Translations under genes and position numbers: made by a program
Shown here: positions 11,961 through 22,879 of the stretch, in pieces
Numbering within the stretch: position 1 is the stretch's first letter
Layout of the letters: the number at the start of each line of letters is the position of its first letter
Assembly: GCF_030445035.2 (NCBI RefSeq)
Contig: NC_080702.1
Location: forward strand, 30,813,843 to 30,877,842
DNA length: 64,000 bases
DNA from: Dasypus novemcinctus
Taxonomy: Eukaryota > Chordata > Mammalia > Cingulata > Dasypodidae
Direction: 5' to 3'
The notes under the pieces: generated by a model
Told to the model about the DNA's origin: nothing
Database searches by the model: none
What the model saw: the letters and a program-made list of their open reading frames with translations, nothing else

Positions 11961-12420
11961 ATTATATGGTTTATGACAACATTTCAATAAAATTAATTAA
12001 GAAAAGAATTTTAGGTATTTTGCCCACTGCCAAATATGACCTTTTCAAGAGTTAACTACAAATATTAAGAAATAAAATCCAGGTCTTTATGTGGACATAG
12101 TGTTTTATCTGTGAACTAGAAAAAGGCTAATGCTTTGCTCATCGCCTGACTCCAGAGCCATCACATCAACTGGCAAACCAGAGTGGCATTTTAGAAGAAA
12201 AATTTGCTCTGAACTAGTGTGCAATTTTGAAAATAAAATGTGATCTGGTAATCTATTTTTATTCACTTCACATTCTTTGGCAATATGTGAATTCATAATT
12301 TATACTTTATCAAAACACAGGATCAGACTCTGATCTTGCATCATTCCAACATCTGAATGTAGTTTTCAGAGAAAAGAGATTTGATTCATTCAGTCCTGTA
12401 AAATTTCTGGAGTTTTTTTG
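11961..12420. other. No recognisable feature
   Basis: AT-rich spacer without a gene or a repeat I can name. Confidence 0.4.
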
Positions 12421-12515
12421 TCTTTTTTTTTTAATGTTACATTAAAAAAAAATATGAGGTCCCCAAATACTCCCCACCCCCCTTACCCCACTCCTCCCAT
12501 AACAACAAACTCCTG
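12421..12515 (-). mobile_element. Very short L1 3' end
   Basis: A poly-T run followed by 'aatgttacattaaaaaaaaa' and 'tatgaggtcccc' is the terminal ~95 bp of the L1 family seen at 12573. It is a separate, extremely 5'-truncated insertion, because the same terminus recurs 150 bp further on. Confidence 0.65.
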
Positions 12516-12572
12516 GTTTTTTATTGTGTGATTAATCTGAGAAATAAAAATCCCCAGATTACCATTTTTTAT

Positions 12573-14225
12573 TGACTTTGTAATAATATTACATTAAAAA
12601 ATATATATATATGAGGTCCCATTCAACCCCACCACCCCCACTCCACCTCTCCCCCCCCCAGCAACACTCCTTCCCATCATCATGACACATCCATTGCATT
12701 TGGCAAGTACATCTTTGGGCACCTCTGCACCTCATGGTCAATGGTCCATATCATGGCCCATACTCTCCCCCATTCCATCCAGTAGGCCCTGTGAGGATTT
12801 ACAATGTCCGGTGATTGCCCCTGAAGCACAATCCAGGGCAGCTCCATGTCCCAAAGATGCCTCCACCTCTCATCTCTTCCTGCCTTTCCCCATACCCATC
12901 AGCCATCATGTCCACTTTTCCTAATCCAATGCCACCTTTTCTATGTGGACATTGGATTGGTTGTGTCCATTGCACCTCTATGTCAAGAGGAAGCTCAGAT
13001 TCCACATGGATGCTGGATGCAATCCTCCCACTTTCAGTTGTAATCACTCTAGGCTCCATGGTGTGGTGGTTGTCCTTCTTCAACTCCATCTTAGCTGAGT
13101 GTGGTGAGTCCAATAAATCAGGTTGTAGGTTCTGGAGTCTGTTGAGGCTCAGGACCTGGCTATCACATTGTCAGTCCAGAGATTCAAATCCCCTAAATAT
13201 ATCTTAAACCCCAACACTAACTGCAACTCCAGCACATTAGCATGAAAGTCTTATGAAGAGAGATCCCATCTGAGTCCAGATTCATCACATATAAACACCA
13301 TTTCCAAAGAGGGGCCATCTGCCCTGGTAGTTAACCCCATCGGCCATGACCATAACTCCCATGGGTCTCTTTAGCCCTCAAAGGAACCAATACCTGGGGG
13401 TTGTATCTGCTTTACTTGTCTCTCAGACTCTGCTCAGTTTTGCATAAGGGCAATCCTTCTGACAGCCTCCAGACTCTTTTTTAGAGACTCGTAGCCATAT
13501 AAACTCATTTCTCCTTTCCATTTCCCCCTTACATTATGTCAAACAGCATTTTAAAGTCATGTTATTTTATGTAGACAGGGATATTCTGCTGATCCACATT
13601 GAACCTTCCGTACAAGGTCATTTTCCAGTTGCATCATCAGTTGGTAGTTGATAGTGATCCCTCGGTGTCAGGGAGGCTCATCCCCGGGTGTCATGTCCCA
13701 TGCTGGGGGGAAGGCATTGCATTTACATGCTGAGTTTGGCTTCGAGACTGGCCACATTTGAGTAACATGAAGGCTGACAGGAGGAAATTCCCAGGCACAA
13801 TGCTGCTCTAGGCCTTGTCCTTATTTTAGGCTTATCAGCTCACAAGCATAGTCATTAGCATCAGGGGCTCACTGTTGAACCCTCACTCCCTCCCGGTCCC
13901 CGCCTCTGCACCTGGGAGACTGTCGCTGCTCCCCTAGGGACCACGACAGAGCACCACTGGCCAGGAACCCAGTAACCCCCCTGCTGTGGTTTTTAATTGT
14001 TGCCACTATGAGTATATCCAAACATTACCATGCACCCTGGACATATGTTCTGTACAGCTCCCTGTCAGCCATATATCCCCTGTCAATGGTATCCTATACC
14101 AGTATTCCTCCTTTGCCATTGTTGAACCACTCTGTGATCCAGAACTCCCTGAAATTTGAAGCCCAATATAATGTCAGGGTCCCTTACTAGGAAATGGCAT
14201 ATAGCGATGGGTTTAAAGGTTAGAT
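12573..14225 (-). mobile_element. Long L1 3' UTR segment
   Basis: On the - strand it runs from about 14225 to the tail at 12573 ('ttaaaaaatatatatatatg' and 'aggtccc'). It is the longest copy of the 3' end also seen at 133, 10086, 28240 and 41549. It has no ORF2. It directly abuts the full-length L1 at 14272, separated by only ~45 bp. It is either an independent truncated L1 or the distal 3' UTR of that L1 with an internal A-tract. Confidence 0.65.
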
Positions 14226-14284
14226 AAAGAATACGTGTTGACTTGGAAAAAATTCTACATCCTATCTTTTTCTTTTTTTTTTTT

Positions 14285-15331
14285 CCCCCTAATTATTGAA
14301 CTTCTCTTCACAGGAGCCCTAGACCACAGCAATGCATATATATAATATACAGCACTCCCATACATCCACCTCAAAACCTTTTCCCTTCCACAGCAATACT
14401 CTTACACCCTATTCACATCATATTTACTTAACGTGATGTACGGAGTCTGAGACAATAGCTTTCAAACAAGGTGACATCTGTCCTTACATTGTGGTGCATA
14501 CTTTAGGATACACAGTTTTCTAAATTCTTAGTTATCCTATGTTTTACATTATGGTTTACATTATCAGTCTGTCATCTCCTATATGTTATGGTGTAATATT
14601 ACATGTTTTATATCCATCCTTGTGTACTCTCACGAAACTCCTCTCTTACCCCCCATTTACCTTGGTTACACACATTTAACGTCCATTGTCCCTTCCAACT
14701 TGGTGCCCACAGTGACAGCCAACCTCCGTTTCCTGAGGAGCCACTTCCAGAGATAGATGGAATAGTGTTCAGGGCCTAACTTGCTCAACTACCCCAATGC
14801 CCTGGGAGCCACCCTTTCTCTCGAGGGATACAGTTCCCTCTATTTGATGGCATTAGTCCTCCCCAGGATGTGGGTCCACCCCCACTCTCACTACTTGGGT
14901 TTCTACCCCATGGTGTCACCCACTCTGGCAGAATGAGCATTTAGACATTCCCCAGGAGCCCGTCCTGCATCAGACCCTCCCCTCCGAGCATTCTAAACAG
15001 GTAACCCTCTTTATTATATTTTGATATGATTTTCTCGGCATTTTACTCTCCACCAATACTTGACCCTCTCCTGTGTTCGTATGCTACCCCTCCCTCCCCC
15101 CACTTTTGGGCAATGTTACCCATCCGCCCATCCCCAGCCTCCCTCAAACCCGCAAAGCCCCAACCAAAGGCAACCCCTTGCCCCCCTTTTATCTCTTCTT
15201 TGTGTTCATACTTACCACCATCTCGTCTTAAATTCCACCCCTGCATACATTGGCTCACATCCTTCCTCCACCCTCCGATTTCCTGTAAGCCTATCGTTCA
15301 GTCTCTTGCTATCTAGGGCAGCTTGGTCATT
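14285..15331 (-). other. L1 3' UTR
   Basis: Between the ORF2 stop (15332) and the A-tail. The ORF2-proximal part (14930-15331) also occurs in the inverted segment of the L1 at 26.4-28.4 kb ('taaacaggtaacc' then 'ttattatatttt'). The distal part differs from the 3' ends at 133, 12573 and 41549. Confidence 0.7.
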
Positions 15332-18300
15332 TCATATCATTGAGGTCATGTAGTATTTGTCCTTCAATGTCTGGGTTGCTTCACTCAACATAAGGTTCTC
15401 AAGATTCATCCATGTTATCACATGTGTTTGTAGTGTGTTTGTTCTTACAGCCGAGTAGTATTCCATTGTGTGTATATACCACATTTTATTGATCCACTCA
15501 TCTGTTGATGGGCATTTGGGTTGATTCCAACTTTTGGCGATAGTGAACAATGCTGCTATGAACATTGGTGTACATATATCGGTTTGTATCCTTGTTTTCA
15601 GTTCTGCTGGGTATATACCCAGCAGTGGTATTGCTGGGTCATATGGCAAATCTATGGCTAGTTTTTTGAGAAACCGCCATACTGTCCTCCAGAATGGTTG
15701 GATCCTTCTGCATTCCCACCAGCAGTGGATGAGTATTCCCCTTTCTTCACATCCTCTCCAGCACTTGTATTCTTCTGTTTTTTTCATAGCTGTCAATCTT
15801 ATGGGTGTAAGATGGTATCTCATTGTGGTTTTGATTTGCATTTCCCTGATAGCTAGAGATTTGGAACATTTTTTCATGTGCTTTTTTGCCATTTGTATTT
15901 CTTCATTGGAGAAGTGTCTGTTTAAGTCTTTTTCCCATTTTTTAAATGGGTTGTTTATCTTTTTATTTTCAAGATATAGGAGTTCTTTATATATGCAAGT
16001 TATAAGTTTCTTATCAGATATATGGCTGCCAAATATTTTCTCCCACTGTGTGGGTTCCCTTTTTACTTTCTTGACAAACTCTTTTGAGGTGCAAAAGGCT
16101 TTAATTTTGAGGAAGTCCCATTTATCTTTTAGTTCTTTTGCTGCTCGTTCTTTGGTGAGATATTCATAAATCCATTTCCTATTACAAGGTCCTGTAGATG
16201 TTTCCCTACACTGCTTTCTAAGGTTTTTATGGTCTTGGCTGTTATATTTAGGTCTTTGATCCATCTTGAGTTGATCTTTGTATAAGGTGTGAGATGGTAA
16301 TCCTCTTTCATTCTTCTACATATGGCTATCCAGTTCTCCAGACACCATTTGTTGAATAGGCCACTCTCTCCCAGTTGAGAGGGTTTGGTGGCTTTATCGA
16401 ATATTATGTGGCTATATATGTGAGGTTCTATATCAGAGCTTTCAATTCGATTCCATTGGTCTATGTGTCTCTCCTTATGCCAATACCATGCTGTTTTCAC
16501 CACCATAGCTTTGTAGTATGATTTGAAGTCAGGTAGTGTGATTCCTCCAATTTCGTTTTTCTTTTTCAGTATGTCTTGGCTATTCGGGGTCTCTTTCCTT
16601 TCCAAATAAATTTCATAGTTAGTTTTTCTAGTTCCTTAAAGAAGGCTGTGTTGATTTTTATTGGGATTGCATTGAATGTGTATATCCGTTTTGGTAGGAT
16701 AGACATCTTAATAATGTTCAGTCTTCCTATCCATGAACAAAGAATAGTCTTCCATTTATTTAGGTCTTCTTTGATTTCCTTGAACAATCTTGTATAGTTC
16801 TCGGTGTATAAGTTCTTTACCTCTTTACTTAAATTTATTCCTAAGTATATGATTTTTTTATTTACTATTGTGAATGGTATTTGTTTCTTGATTTCCTCCT
16901 GATCTTGCTCATTATTGGTGTACAGAAATGCTACTGATTTTTGCGCATTGATCTTATAACCTGCGACTTTACTAAACTCATTTATGAGTTCTAGAATCTT
17001 TGATGTAGATCTCTCAGGGTTTTCTATGTATAGGATCATGTCATCTGCAAATAATGACATTTTGACTTCTTCCTTTCCAATTTGAATGCCTTTTATTTCT
17101 GGTTCTTGCCTCAGTGCTCGAGCAAGTACTTCTAAGACAATGTTAAATAGGAGCAGAGACAGTGGGCATCCTTGTCTTGTTCCTGAGTTTAGAGGGAAGG
17201 AGTCTAGAATTTCTCCATTGTACACAATATTGGCTTTAGGTTTTTCATATATACTCTTTATCATGTTCAAAAAATTTCCTTGTATTCCAATCTTTTGGAG
17301 TGTTTTTATCAAGAAAGGGTGGTGTATTTTGTGAAATGCTTTTTCTGCATCAATAGATATAATCATGTGATTTTTTTCCTTCAAACTGTTTATATGTTGT
17401 ATTACGTTGATTGATTTTCTTATGTTGAACCATCCTTGCATACCTGGGATGAATCCCACTTGGTCGTGGTGTATAATTCGTTTAATGTGTTGTTGAATAC
17501 GATTAGCAAGTATTTTGTTAAGTATTTTTGCGTCTAGGTTCATTAGAGAAATTGGTCTGTAAGTTTCCTTTCTTGTGATGTCTTTGTTTGGCTTTGGTAC
17601 TAGGGTAATGTTGGCATCAGAGAAGGAGTTTGGTAATGTTTTTCTGTTTAGATTTTTTGGAATAGTTTCAGCAGGATTGGTGTCAGTTCTTTCCGGAATG
17701 TTTTGTAGAATTTACCTGTGAATCCATCTGGCCCTGGGCTCTTCTTAGTTGGGAGATTTTTACTAGATTCTATCTCTCTGCTTGTGATTGGTTTGTTAAT
17801 ATCATCAATTTCTTCTTTTGTCAATATGGGCTGCTTATGTGTTTCTAGGAATTTGTCCATTTCCTCTAGATTGTCATTTTTGTTGGAATATAGTTTTTCA
17901 AAATATCCTCTTATGATAGTCTTTATTTCTGTGGGGTCATTGGTGATATTGCCTTTCTCATTTCTTATTTTGTGTATTTGCATCTTCTCTCTTTTTTTCT
18001 TTGTTAGTCTCGCTAAAGGTTTGTCAATTTTGTTGATCTTCTCAGAAAACCAGCTCTTGGTCTTGTTTATCTTTTCAAGTGCTTTCTTATTTTCTATTTC
18101 ATTTAGTTCTGCTCTTATCTTTGTTATTTCCTTCCTTCTTCTTCCTGTTGGGTTACTTTGTCGTTGTTTTTCTAATTCCTTCAAATGTGCATTAGTTCTT
18201 CAATTTTTGCTCTTTCTTCTTTTTTGATATATGAATTTATGGCTATAAATTTTCCTCTCAGGACTGCTTTTGCTGCATCCCATAAATTTTCGTATGTTTT

Positions 18301-19144
18301 GTTATCATTATCATTTGATTCAAGGTAGTCATTGATTTGTTTTGAGATTTCTTCTTTGACCCACTGTTTCTCTAAGAGTGTGCTGTTTAATTTCCAAATC
18401 GTGGTGTGAAATCTGGGCTTCTGTCCCTTGCAAATCTCTACCTTGACACCACTGTGGTCAGAGATAATGTTTTGTATGATTTCAATCTTTCTGAATTTGT
18501 TCAGCCTTTCTTTGTGGCCTAGCATATGATCTATCTTGGAGAATGATCCATGTGCACTTGAGAAAAATGTATATCCTGCTGTGTTTGGGTGTAGTGATCT
18601 ATATATGTCTATTAGATCCAGCTCCTCTAATATACTGTTCAGATGTTTTGTTTCTTTGGTGATTCTCTTTTGAGATGTTCTGTCCAGAGTTGATAGTGGT
18701 GTATTAAAATCCCCCACTATAATTGTAGATGTATCTATTGTTTCACTTAGTTTTTCCAGCATTTGCCTCACGTATTTAGAGGCACCCTTGTTAGGGGCAT
18801 AAATATTTATGATTGTTCGATCTTCTTGAACAGATTTCCCCTTTCACTAAAATGTAGTATCCTTCTTTGTCTCTCACAATTGTTTCACATTTAAAGTCTA
18901 TTTTGTCTGATATTAATATAGCTACTCCTGCCTTTTTATGGTTATTATTAGCTTGTATGATTGTTTTCCAGCCATTCACTTTCAATCTCCATGCGTCTCT
19001 GGGTCTAAGATGTGTCTCTTGTAGACAGCATACGGATGGGTCATATTTCCTTATCCAATGTCCCAGTCTGAATCTTTTGATATGTGAGTTTAATCCGTTG
19101 ACATTCAGTGTTATTACTATCAAGGAATTATTTGTGTTAGCCAT
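15332..19144 (-). pseudogene. L1 ORF2 (endonuclease/reverse transcriptase), frameshifted
   Basis: ORF2p nicks target DNA and reverse-transcribes L1 RNA there. The start is taken at the ATG at 19144 (MANTNNSLIV), 71 bp after the ORF1 stop. In order: the endonuclease domain (19144-~18440) with NVNGLN, the LQETH glutamate, VGDFN and ISDHSG histidine motifs; the RT domain with the FADD catalytic motif at 17051-17040; and a C-terminal cysteine/histidine knuckle (CWRGC...HCWWEC, ~15760-15705). The frame is broken at about 18830, 18183, 17650, 16580 and 16220; each segment is otherwise long and well kept. Catalytic residues survive, so decay is recent or the breaks are partly sequencing errors in homopolymers. 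The total length (~1270 codons) is normal for ORF2p. Confidence 0.93.
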
Positions 19145-19215
19145 ATTTTGATTGGATTTGTGTTTGTCATATTTTGTTTGCATTTTTTTTGTCTTTTTTG
19201 TTGTTGTTGTTGGTT

Positions 19216-20133
19216 TTATACTCTCCTCCAACTCTGCCTTTCCTGTTTTCTCCTTTCTTCCTGCAGAACTCCCTTTAGCATTTCTTGAAGGGGAGGTTTC
19301 TTGTTGGTATTCTCTTTCAGTTTCTGTTTGTCTGCGAATATTTTGAACTCTCCATCATGTTTGAATGCTAGTTTAGCTGGATAGAGTATTCTTGGTTGGA
19401 AATTTTTTTCCTTTAGTACCTTGACTATATCATACCACTGCCTTCTTGCCTCCATGGTTTCAGATGAGAAATCAGCACTTAATCTAATTGAGCTTCCCTT
19501 GTATGTGATGGTTTTCTTTTCTCTTGCTGCTTTTAGGATTTTCTCTTTGTTTTGAGCATTGGATAATTTGACAAGTATATGTCTTTGGGTGGGCCTGTTG
19601 GGGTTTATGACTAGTGGAGTGTGCTGTGCTTCTTGGATATGTACATCTGTCTCTTTCAGTAGATTTGGGAATTTTTCAGCCATTATTTCCTGCAACACTC
19701 CTTCTGACCCCTTTCCCGTCTCTTCACCTTCTGGAATGCCTATAATACGTATGTTTGAGCATTTTGCATTGTCATTCATGTCCTTAAGTCCTAACTGGAT
19801 TTTTTCTATCTTCTTATTGACCCTTTCTACTATCTTTTTGATTTCTGATGTACTGTCTTCCACATCACTAATTCTCTGCTCTGTCTCTTCTAGTCTGCTG
19901 ATATTTGCTGCAAGTGTATTTTTGATTTCTTGAACTGTGGTGTTCATTCCCATCATATCTGTTATGTTTTTGTGTATGTCTGCAATTTCCCCTCCAAATG
20001 ATGTCTTCATGTTGTTAACCTCTTTCATTATTTCATCAAATTTGTCGGTGATAAATGTTCTGAGATTTTTCATTGCTTGTGCAAAGTTTTGCTCCCCTTC
20101 ATGATTTTTGGTTTGTTGATTGGATTCAGCCAT
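19216..20133 (-). CDS. L1 ORF1 protein, intact
   Basis: 305-residue RNA-binding chaperone that forms the L1 ribonucleoprotein with L1 RNA in the cytoplasm. Visible features: a heptad-rich coiled-coil region (about residues 20-125, with EETEQRISDVED near its end), an RRM-like central domain starting at NIRIIGIPEGEE (~residue 127), and the basic C-terminal domain with NRPTQRHILVKL and RILYPAKLAF. The length is close to that of other mammalian ORF1p (about 300-370 residues). The ATG at 20133 follows the 5' UTR and gives the expected N-terminus. The frame is uninterrupted, unlike ORF2 downstream. It is drawn as a coding region because nothing in it is broken; whether it is expressed cannot be seen. 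Confidence 0.93.
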   Translation of the reverse strand: MAESNQQTKNHEGEQNFAQAMKNLRTFITDKFDEIMKEVNNMKTSFGGEIADIHKNITDMMGMNTTVQEIKNTLAANISRLEETEQRISDVEDSTSEIKKIVERVNKKIEKIQLGLKDMNDNAKCSNIRIIGIPEGEETGKGSEGVLQEIMAEKFPNLLKETDVHIQEAQHTPLVINPNRPTQRHILVKLSNAQNKEKILKAAREKKTITYKGSSIRLSADFSSETMEARRQWYDIVKVLKEKNFQPRILYPAKLAFKHDGEFKIFADKQKLKENTNKKPPLQEMLKGVLQEERRKQERQSWRRV

Positions 20134-21577
20134 GTTTTTCTGATTACTGGTTTGGTTTGTAGATTTTGTTGCTTTCTGGTCATGTCTTTATCTTGACAGA
20201 TTTAATCAGTTCCTTAGCTTCTTTGTCTACTCTTGGAGGTTAATTAGCTATTATTTTTGCATAGGTGTTATATCTTCTCTTTTTCACTTTTTTCTTCTTA
20301 TTCTAATTTCTTGTTGCTGGTTAAGTTCTCTTTAAAGGAAAGTATTAGTGTTGGGGAAAGGCAATTGTGTAAGCAAGAGAAAAGTGTAAAGTAGTATTGG
20401 TGATATATGTTAACAAAGCAAGATTATGAGATCTGGGAGGATGGAAGTTAGATTCATGTAAATTGTGTAGAGTTATAGCAGTAGGTAGAGTACCTATTAT
20501 GAGGTAGATGATTGAATATGGGAGGAATATGGTACGAGCTAAAAAGCTATTGTTTTCATGAGAGAGGGAAAGAGAAAAGAAAGGTAATAGTTTCAAGAGT
20601 GGATAATAGACAGAAAACAAAACAAAGGTATTAGAAATTAAGGCTTAGACTCTTCGTGAATTGAAGAAAGGGAGGTGGGAGGTGGAATATAAAAGAGACA
20701 GTAGATAGTGGCAGATATCAAGGTGTAGGGGAAAGAGGATAGTGTAGGTAGCCTAAATCCGTTCACACAGAAATGAGGCAGTGGAGGATGAGAAAACCCA
20801 GCGAATGTGAGGTGTTTCCTGCTGCACCTATTGGATAATTGAGTTAAAATAAACTAAGTAGAATATGAGGGACAAGAGGGAGAGAGACAACAGAAAAAAA
20901 GAAAAAAAAAGGGGGGGGGAAGGGACAAGAGGAAGAAAGGAAAAGGGGTGGGCAAAGGGTGGGGAACAGGTAGGGGAAAGAAAAACAAAAAAACAGATAT
21001 ACACGAACCAGAATTAAAACACCCACTACACAGCACCTACCACAAAAAAAAAAACACCTTAAATAACTGAGTGAAAAAAGACTTTGGGGATACGCTGTGA
21101 GAGAAGACTAGGGGATAATGCGGTGTTAGCTATCAGGAAATTGAAAAAAGTAAAGAATAAGTCAAAATGAAAATAAAAACAAAACAAAATGAAACGATAA
21201 AGAAAAAATTCCAACGTTGAAGGCTAGGGCATTTAAGGACCTCAGTTGGACCTCAGTGCGTGATGGATTCAGGGATGGAAAGTCTGAGATATTGAGGACT
21301 CACGAGGTGTCAGTCTCTGTGGTGTGGGCCACCAGAGTTTAGGGAATTCAGACCTGGCAACCTCCAATCTGGTCAACAGGAAGCCTGGGAGCCCCGCAGT
21401 GTAACACAGCCCTCAGTGATCCACACAGCTGGGTGCCAGCCCTATGGGGGAAGTCAGATCCGCAAACTCTATATTATGACTGAATCCTGCAATTCACTTA
21501 CTTAGCTGGGCTCATTAGTATGGGTATATCTCACTTCAGCTTTTGGACAGCTCCCGTCCTGTGATTCCAAAACACTG

Positions 21578-21592
21578 CCACTAGAGGGCGCC
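21578..21592 (+). promoter_or_regulatory. CTCF-like motif in the L1 5' UTR
   Basis: 'ccactagagggcgcc' closely resembles the CTCF core (CCAC-AG-GGGCGC). It lies ~660 bp inside the L1 5' UTR. A single motif match; binding is not shown. Confidence 0.45.
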
Positions 21593-22228
21593 TCTACACT
21601 GCAGCCACTTTACTAGTACTGATCCGAAGCCCAGCCTGTGACGCTGAAAACAGATTCCAAAACCGGAACTCCCAAGCTTCGCAAAATATTCCCTAATTGG
21701 CTTCCAGACGTGTCCCCCTAACTTGCTTTAGCCTAAAACAACTTTCCAATTATGTCCCTTTATTGCCTACAGCCTATTTGGGTTGGAGATTGGCTGCTGG
21801 GCTTTTGGGGGCGGGGCTTCAGGCGGAAGCACTATTGTTTGTGTTCGCAATCAAAAGTTTCTCCCGCTTCACAACAAAACACCGTCTATCTTCCCAAATC
21901 GATCCGCAAAGGCGACCGGTTGCATCAACCCACCAACAGCATGCCCAGAACTTGCGAACTCCTTAACAGCTCAGAGCCATCTAAAAGCGGAGCTGCCGGG
22001 CAGGACCGCGGTTCTCCCCACCCCCAATAGGGAGGAACCCGTGTGCCGGTCTCACCTGCGGGCAATAGAACCCAAATATATCTACTAGACCAATCCTCTC
22101 CTTTACCTTTCCACCCAATCGATGTCCAGGCACTTCTGCCCTGCAAAAATCCCGAAAAAGCCCCACCTTGGAGAACCTGCAGCCGTGCCCAGCCGTCTCT
22201 TCCCGGGACAGACCGCAAAGGCAAGTTC

Positions 22229-22247
22229 ACTCAGCGACCATCTTGCC
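22229..22247 (-). promoter_or_regulatory. YY1-like site at the L1 5' end
   Basis: 'gcaagatggtcgctg' on the - strand, within the first 25 bp of the element. YY1 sites (core AAGATGG) at this position set the transcription start in other mammalian L1s; function here is inferred. Confidence 0.55.
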
Positions 22248-22255
22248 TCCCTCCG

Positions 22256-22316
22256 CATGCCTTCTTCTTTGCAAATGGTGCTGACTCTCCCATAATGGCA
22301 AAGCATTAATGACGCA
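22256..22316 (+). repeat. 5' LTR remnant (U5 end)
   Basis: About 60 bp matching the last ~60 bp of the 3' LTR and ending ..cgcaaca, as the 3' LTR ends ..cacaaca. It is followed by 'tttggcatagccagtagg', a plausible primer-binding region. The rest of the LTR is absent upstream, where L1 5' UTR begins at once. Confidence 0.7.
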
Positions 22317-22879
22317 ACATTTGGCATAGCCAGTAGGAGGTTCTAGGCATGGTGAGTGGCTCTTCAGCCCAGGTGAACCTGACTGTATGATGGGGGTGGG
22401 TTTTGTCCCCCTTCAGGTCTTTTGTATTTGGTAGCAGTGATTCTCCTGTAATGGGCCACTGGCAAACACACAGGAAATGCATGGTGCCCATAGGGTTCTG
22501 GTGTCAACTATGGAAAGGGGCAGAACCCTGCTCTTCTCTCATTAAGTACCAGTTAGGGGTAGTGTAAGCCACCCTTCAGGCATGTGAAATGCTTACAGGA
22601 TCACAATGAGTCCTAGTATGAACCTCCCTTCCTGTGGCAGGATGATACTTCGTAGTTGAATGCCCCCAGAACTGGGATGGCTCAGATGACTACAATGGCT
22701 AAGTGGGGTTCATATATGAAACAGCAGTCAATGTTGAGCACTAGTCTTGTCTGCAGAGTTGCAGGAAGTATTAGACCAATAGAGTGTTGAGTTGACCCCT
22801 CACCCAGAGGGCTTCCTGGTCCCTAGGCTTTAAAGTGTAGCCCACACAAGGATGGAATGGATGCTATACCTGCTGATGC

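Larger units (their letters stand above)
14272..22253 (-). mobile_element. Full-length L1 retrotransposon
   Basis: An autonomous non-LTR retrotransposon of ~8.0 kb on the - strand: 5' UTR ~22253-20134, ORF1 20133-19216, ORF2 19144-15332 (broken), 3' UTR 15331-~14285, and an A-tail (plus-strand T run ~14267-14284). The 5' end is judged complete, because the - strand starts with a G-rich leader followed by 'gcaagatggtcgctg', the usual L1 first-bases/YY1 arrangement. No convincing target-site duplication was found. The 5' end abuts a retroviral LTR remnant. ORF1 is intact, but ORF2 has about five frameshifts, so the copy could not transpose by itself. Confidence 0.9.
20134..22253 (-). promoter_or_regulatory. 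L1 5' UTR with internal promoter
   Basis: About 2.1 kb between the L1 5' end and ORF1. The first ~700 bp (21550-22253) are GC/CpG-richer than the surroundings, as expected of an L1 promoter. The lower part is purine-rich on the + strand, with an A9/G9 tract near 20895-20920. L1 internal promoters are transcribed by RNA polymerase II. Antisense reading frames of 60-101 codons on the + strand (21697-22309) lack any recognisable match. Confidence 0.75.

Noticed and set aside
15534-16169. 211-codon + strand open frame, with others at 17718-18227, 18867-19151 and 19559-19933
   Set aside because: Antisense shadows of L1 ORF1/ORF2; low-complexity hydrophobic translations without a family.
21697-22309. 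Antisense frames of 60-101 codons in the L1 5' UTR, reminiscent of primate ORF0
   Set aside because: No recognisable similarity, no splice or promoter evidence; GC-rich chance frames are as likely.
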